NCBI RefSeq assembly: GCF_900141765.1
Contig: NZ_FSRK01000003.1
Span: forward strand, 310,001-374,000
Direction of reading: 5' to 3'
DNA: 64,000 nt
Source of the DNA: Epilithonimonas zeae
GTDB lineage: Bacteria; Bacteroidota; Bacteroidia; Flavobacteriales; Weeksellaceae
The position numbers and the translations under genes were made by a program. Below are positions 61,673-64,000 of the stretch, in pieces. The first letter of the stretch is position 1; every line of letters starts with the position of its first letter. The notes beneath the pieces are model-generated. The model did no database searches. It was not told the DNA's origin and saw nothing but the letters and a program-made list of their open reading frames with translations.

Positions 61673-61939
61673 ATGAAACTTCCCATTATATGTCCAAGTT
61701 GTGATCACACTCTGAATGTAAGTCAGATGAAATGTCCTTCTTGCGCAACACAAGTCAATGGCGATTACGAACTTCCCACGCTTTTGAAACTGAGCAGGGA
61801 TGATCAGGACTTCATTCTCAACTTTTTTCTTTCCAGCGGAAGCATCAAAGAAATGGCAAAACAAGCCGAACTTTCTTATCCCACAATGAGAAATAAAATG
61901 GATGACCTCATCGAAAAAGTCAAAAAACTTCAAAACTAA
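61673..61939 (+). CDS. DUF2089 family zinc-ribbon/HTH protein, 88 aa
   Basis: A small cytoplasmic protein with two Cys pairs (C7, C10, C21, C24) forming a zinc ribbon, then a helix-turn-helix-like half (GSIKEMAKQAELSYPTMRNK). This is the DUF2089 layout and suggests a DNA-binding regulator. The membrane protein gene starts 4 bases after its stop (61944), and the serine hydrolase follows, so it is likely the regulator of the cluster. The effector is unknown. Confidence 0.82.
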   Translation: MKLPIICPSCDHTLNVSQMKCPSCATQVNGDYELPTLLKLSRDDQDFILNFFLSSGSIKEMAKQAELSYPTMRNKMDDLIEKVKKLQN

Positions 61940-61943
61940 AACC

Positions 61944-62516
61944 ATGACTTGGAAAACTATATTCAATCCGTTTGAAAAATACGATGAGAAAACATTGTTC
62001 ATTGTTGGAATTGCATTCCTGATTCTTCTGATTCCTATCGGTTATTGGACCAATGCTTATTTTACCAGCATCTACAGAATCTCATATTTGGAGGAAAGCG
62101 ACCTGTATGGCATTATTGTTCCCACGCTTATCAGCTTTGTTTCAACCATTATTGTACTGTATCTTTTAGGAATTATTCTATACCGAAAAACCAGAATTAT
62201 TGACATCGTTAATACAGTTTTGATTTCACAAATTCCTATTATCCTGCTACTATCAACAGAAAAAATACATTATATAAAAAACGTTGGCGACAGAGTAAGA
62301 ATTTATCAGGAGAATCCTTCCATTGCTTTTCCTTTCTTGGATTTTGTAATATTGATGCTCGTGATTTTTATTACATTGGGAAGTTTGATTTACAGCTTCG
62401 TTCTTTTCTATAATGGATTCAAAACCGCTACTAATATTAAGAAATGGCAGCACATTACACTCTTTTGTGTGGTTACATTTCTGACCGTTGTCATTTGCCA
62501 GATATTCAATAACTAA
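61944..62516 (+). CDS. Five-helix membrane protein, YIP1-like, 190 aa
   Basis: About five transmembrane helices (LFIVGIAFLILLIPIGYW near 20; GIIVPTLISFVSTIIVLYLL near 60; further ones near 100, 135 and 170). The short N-terminal part TWKTIFNPFEKYDEKT and the general layout resemble YIP1-type proteins. The ATG at 61944 is used; an upstream frame would overlap the DUF2089 gene. The gene sits between a regulator and an exported serine hydrolase, and its function is not known. Confidence 0.65.
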   Translation: MTWKTIFNPFEKYDEKTLFIVGIAFLILLIPIGYWTNAYFTSIYRISYLEESDLYGIIVPTLISFVSTIIVLYLLGIILYRKTRIIDIVNTVLISQIPIILLLSTEKIHYIKNVGDRVRIYQENPSIAFPFLDFVILMLVIFITLGSLIYSFVLFYNGFKTATNIKKWQHITLFCVVTFLTVVICQIFNN

Positions 62517-62529
62517 ATACTAATTTTTT

Positions 62530-64000
62530 ATGAAAACCAAACTTTTATTGGTGCTGATTTTATTAGCACAGACTTTTTACGCCCAAGATTTAACAGGTTC
62601 CTGGAGAGGTGAAATCGATTTAGGAACGATGAAACTCCCTCTGATTGTTGAAATCAGAAAAGAAAACAACGCTTACATTTCTACTGCAAGAAGTCCAAAA
62701 CAAGGAGACAAAATTATCCAGGTTGATAAAACTGAATTCAGTAATAATGAATTGATTTTTGAAATGAATGAGCTGAAGGCGTCTTACAAAGGTCAATACA
62801 AAACTGACCATTTTGAAGGAACATTCGAACAAAACTCAAGATCGTTCCCATTAAGTTTTTACAGAAATGACGGCACCGATAAATCAAGTCCAAAAGATGA
62901 AAAGATCAAAGACATCGGCAACAGAGAAATCAATACTAAGAAAATTGATGAATTCTTAAACTACTTAACGGCGAACAAACAGTCTGTTGGAAGTATTTCG
63001 ATTTTCAGGAAAGGGAAAGAAATCTACCAAAGAAACTTTGGGCAAGACCAATTACCTAATGTAAAATGGAATCCCAACACGCAATATCAGGTTGGATCTA
63101 TCAGCAAATTGTTTACCGCTGTAATGCTGATGCAACAGGTAGAAAAAGGAAAACTGAACATCAATGACAAGCTGTCCAAATATTACCCTGAAATCCCAAA
63201 TGCAGACAAAATCACCATCGAAAAACTGATGAATCACACCAGCGGTCTTGGAGATTATGTTGGAGAACATTACCAATGGATTTTCAAAAAATCAGTCGGA
63301 GACAGAGCAATTCTTGATACGATCAAAGCACAAGGCGTAGAGTTTGAGCCAGGAGAAAAAACGAGATATTCCAATTCCGGTTATTATCTGTTGAGCAGAA
63401 TTTTGGAAAAAGTTGCCAAGAAGCCTTATAATGTTCTTCTGAAAGAAAATATCACCAGCAAAGCCAATATGCAGAATACTTTCTCGGTTCTTGATAATCC
63501 GAAAAACGTTTTCAAGTCTTTTGAAAATAAAGACGGAAATTGGGTAGAAATTGAGGATTTCGATTTTCATAACTGTATCGGTTTGGGCGATATTGTTTCT
63601 ACGGCTTATGACCTCAATCTTTTTATTAATGACTTGTTCGATAATAAGTTCGTTAAAAAAGAAACGCTGGAAAAGATGCTGCCAAAGCCAAGTTCAGATC
63701 TAAAATTCGGATTAGGAATAATGCCTGTTCCGTTTTATAATCAGGTTTCTTTTGGACACGGAGGTGATACAGCCGGAAGCCACTCCATCACATCTTATAA
63801 TACGAAAGAAGATTATTCGGTTTCTATGGTTATTAATGGAGAAGAATTTCCACATAACAATCTTGCTATCGGCATCCTGAGCTTGATTTATGATTTAGAT
63901 TATGAATATCCTAAATTCGGATCTGAAGCTAAAGCTTCTAAAGCATCTGAGAAATTCCAAAAATATATTGGCGATTATACTTCACCTGATATTGCTATGG
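62530..64000 (+). CDS. Exported serine hydrolase, beta-lactamase/class C PBP family (3' end outside window), at least 490 aa
   Basis: Open from ATG at 62530 to the end of the window with no stop, so the C-terminus is missing. A signal peptide ends at about residue 19 (QTFYAQ). Residues ~20-110 form a beta-rich N-terminal part. The hydrolase domain has the nucleophile motif SISK with Ser 190 (YQVGSISKLF), the tyrosine motif YSN at 280-282 and the glycine-rich HGG in SFGHGGDTAG, all three of which fit a working active site. The cluster arrangement with DUF2089 and a membrane protein is the second serine hydrolase/regulator pairing of the window. The natural substrate cannot be assigned. Confidence 0.88.
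   Translation, partial: MKTKLLLVLILLAQTFYAQDLTGSWRGEIDLGTMKLPLIVEIRKENNAYISTARSPKQGDKIIQVDKTEFSNNELIFEMNELKASYKGQYKTDHFEGTFEQNSRSFPLSFYRNDGTDKSSPKDEKIKDIGNREINTKKIDEFLNYLTANKQSVGSISIFRKGKEIYQRNFGQDQLPNVKWNPNTQYQVGSISKLFTAVMLMQQVEKGKLNINDKLSKYYPEIPNADKITIEKLMNHTSGLGDYVGEHYQWIFKKSVGDRAILDTIKAQGVEFEPGEKTRYSNSGYYLLSRILEKVAKKPYNVLLKENITSKANMQNTFSVLDNPKNVFKSFENKDGNWVEIEDFDFHNCIGLGDIVSTAYDLNLFINDLFDNKFVKKETLEKMLPKPSSDLKFGLGIMPVPFYNQVSFGHGGDTAGSHSITSYNTKEDYSVSMVINGEEFPHNNLAIGILSLIYDLDYEYPKFGSEAKASKASEKFQKYIGDYTSPDIAM

Noticed and set aside
1-64000. tRNA or rRNA genes and mobile elements
   Set aside because: I looked for T-loop (GGTTCGAAT-type) and rRNA-like stretches, transposase or integrase motifs, and terminal repeats of insertion sequences and found none that held up.

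Overview
This AT-rich window looks chromosomal and comes from a flavobacterium of the Weeksellaceae, most likely Chryseobacterium or a close relative. The reasons are the Bacteroidota -7 promoter element (TAnnTTTG) in front of many genes, the absence of Shine-Dalgarno sites, type IX secretion (T9SS) genes and cargo, many small families typical of Flavobacteriia (DUF4292, DUF4254, DUF2851, long-tailed S16), BshA of bacillithiol synthesis, and Chryseobacterium-like intergenic repeats. The genus is inferred from protein resemblance, not from a marker gene. I see no prophage, transposase, CRISPR array, tRNA or rRNA.

Layout. 1-3.5 kb: the end of a GH92 alpha-mannosidase, a polysaccharide flippase and a sugar nucleotidyltransferase. 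3.6-7.9 kb: an envelope and housekeeping run (DUF4292 lipoprotein, EnvC-like activator, TatA, DUF4254 protein, lipoprotein, RibA). 8-14 kb: HU, PanD, flippase-like protein, DUF2130 protein, UvrC and a membrane protein with a Met-rich tail. 14-22.5 kb, mostly minus strand: a gingipain-type C25 peptidase carrying a T9SS sorting domain, a TRIC-like protein, ExoIII, a membrane-anchored L7/L12-like protein, the T9SS regulator PorX, RNase G, a 30-residue basic ribosomal-type peptide and a second HU. 22.5-32 kb: MutY, a cobalamin riboswitch driving a BtuB-like receptor, NDH-2, TrmD, a GreA-like protein, nitroreductase, photolyase, S16 and RimM. 32-42 kb: a serine hydrolase next to an HTH/AraC regulator pair, a lipoprotein with a CDP-alcohol phosphotransferase, AsnS, an M13 peptidase and RpoN. 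42-48.5 kb: sdhCAB, then PspC and DUF2851 proteins. 48.5-59 kb: BshA, GH3, a surface lipoprotein, a peroxiredoxin, and a four-gene minus-strand operon (EamA transporter, PorV2-like barrel, 987-residue DGT-repeat T9SS protein, exported protein). 59-64 kb: a solo acyl-CoA carboxylase beta subunit, an exported protein, and a DUF2089, membrane protein, serine hydrolase cluster that runs off the end.

Themes. Three T9SS-linked loci fall in one window: PorX, a C25 peptidase, and PorV2 with its putative cargo. Several intergenic gaps hold imperfect palindromes that look like members of dispersed repeat families. Two genes too short for routine gene calling are visible: the 30-residue basic peptide (well supported) and a 31-residue single-helix peptide (speculative). 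Three genes have a -7 element so close to the start codon that nearly leaderless mRNAs are predicted. I found no clearly new multi-gene system; the best leads are the repeat families, the trmD start hairpin and the PorV2 operon.
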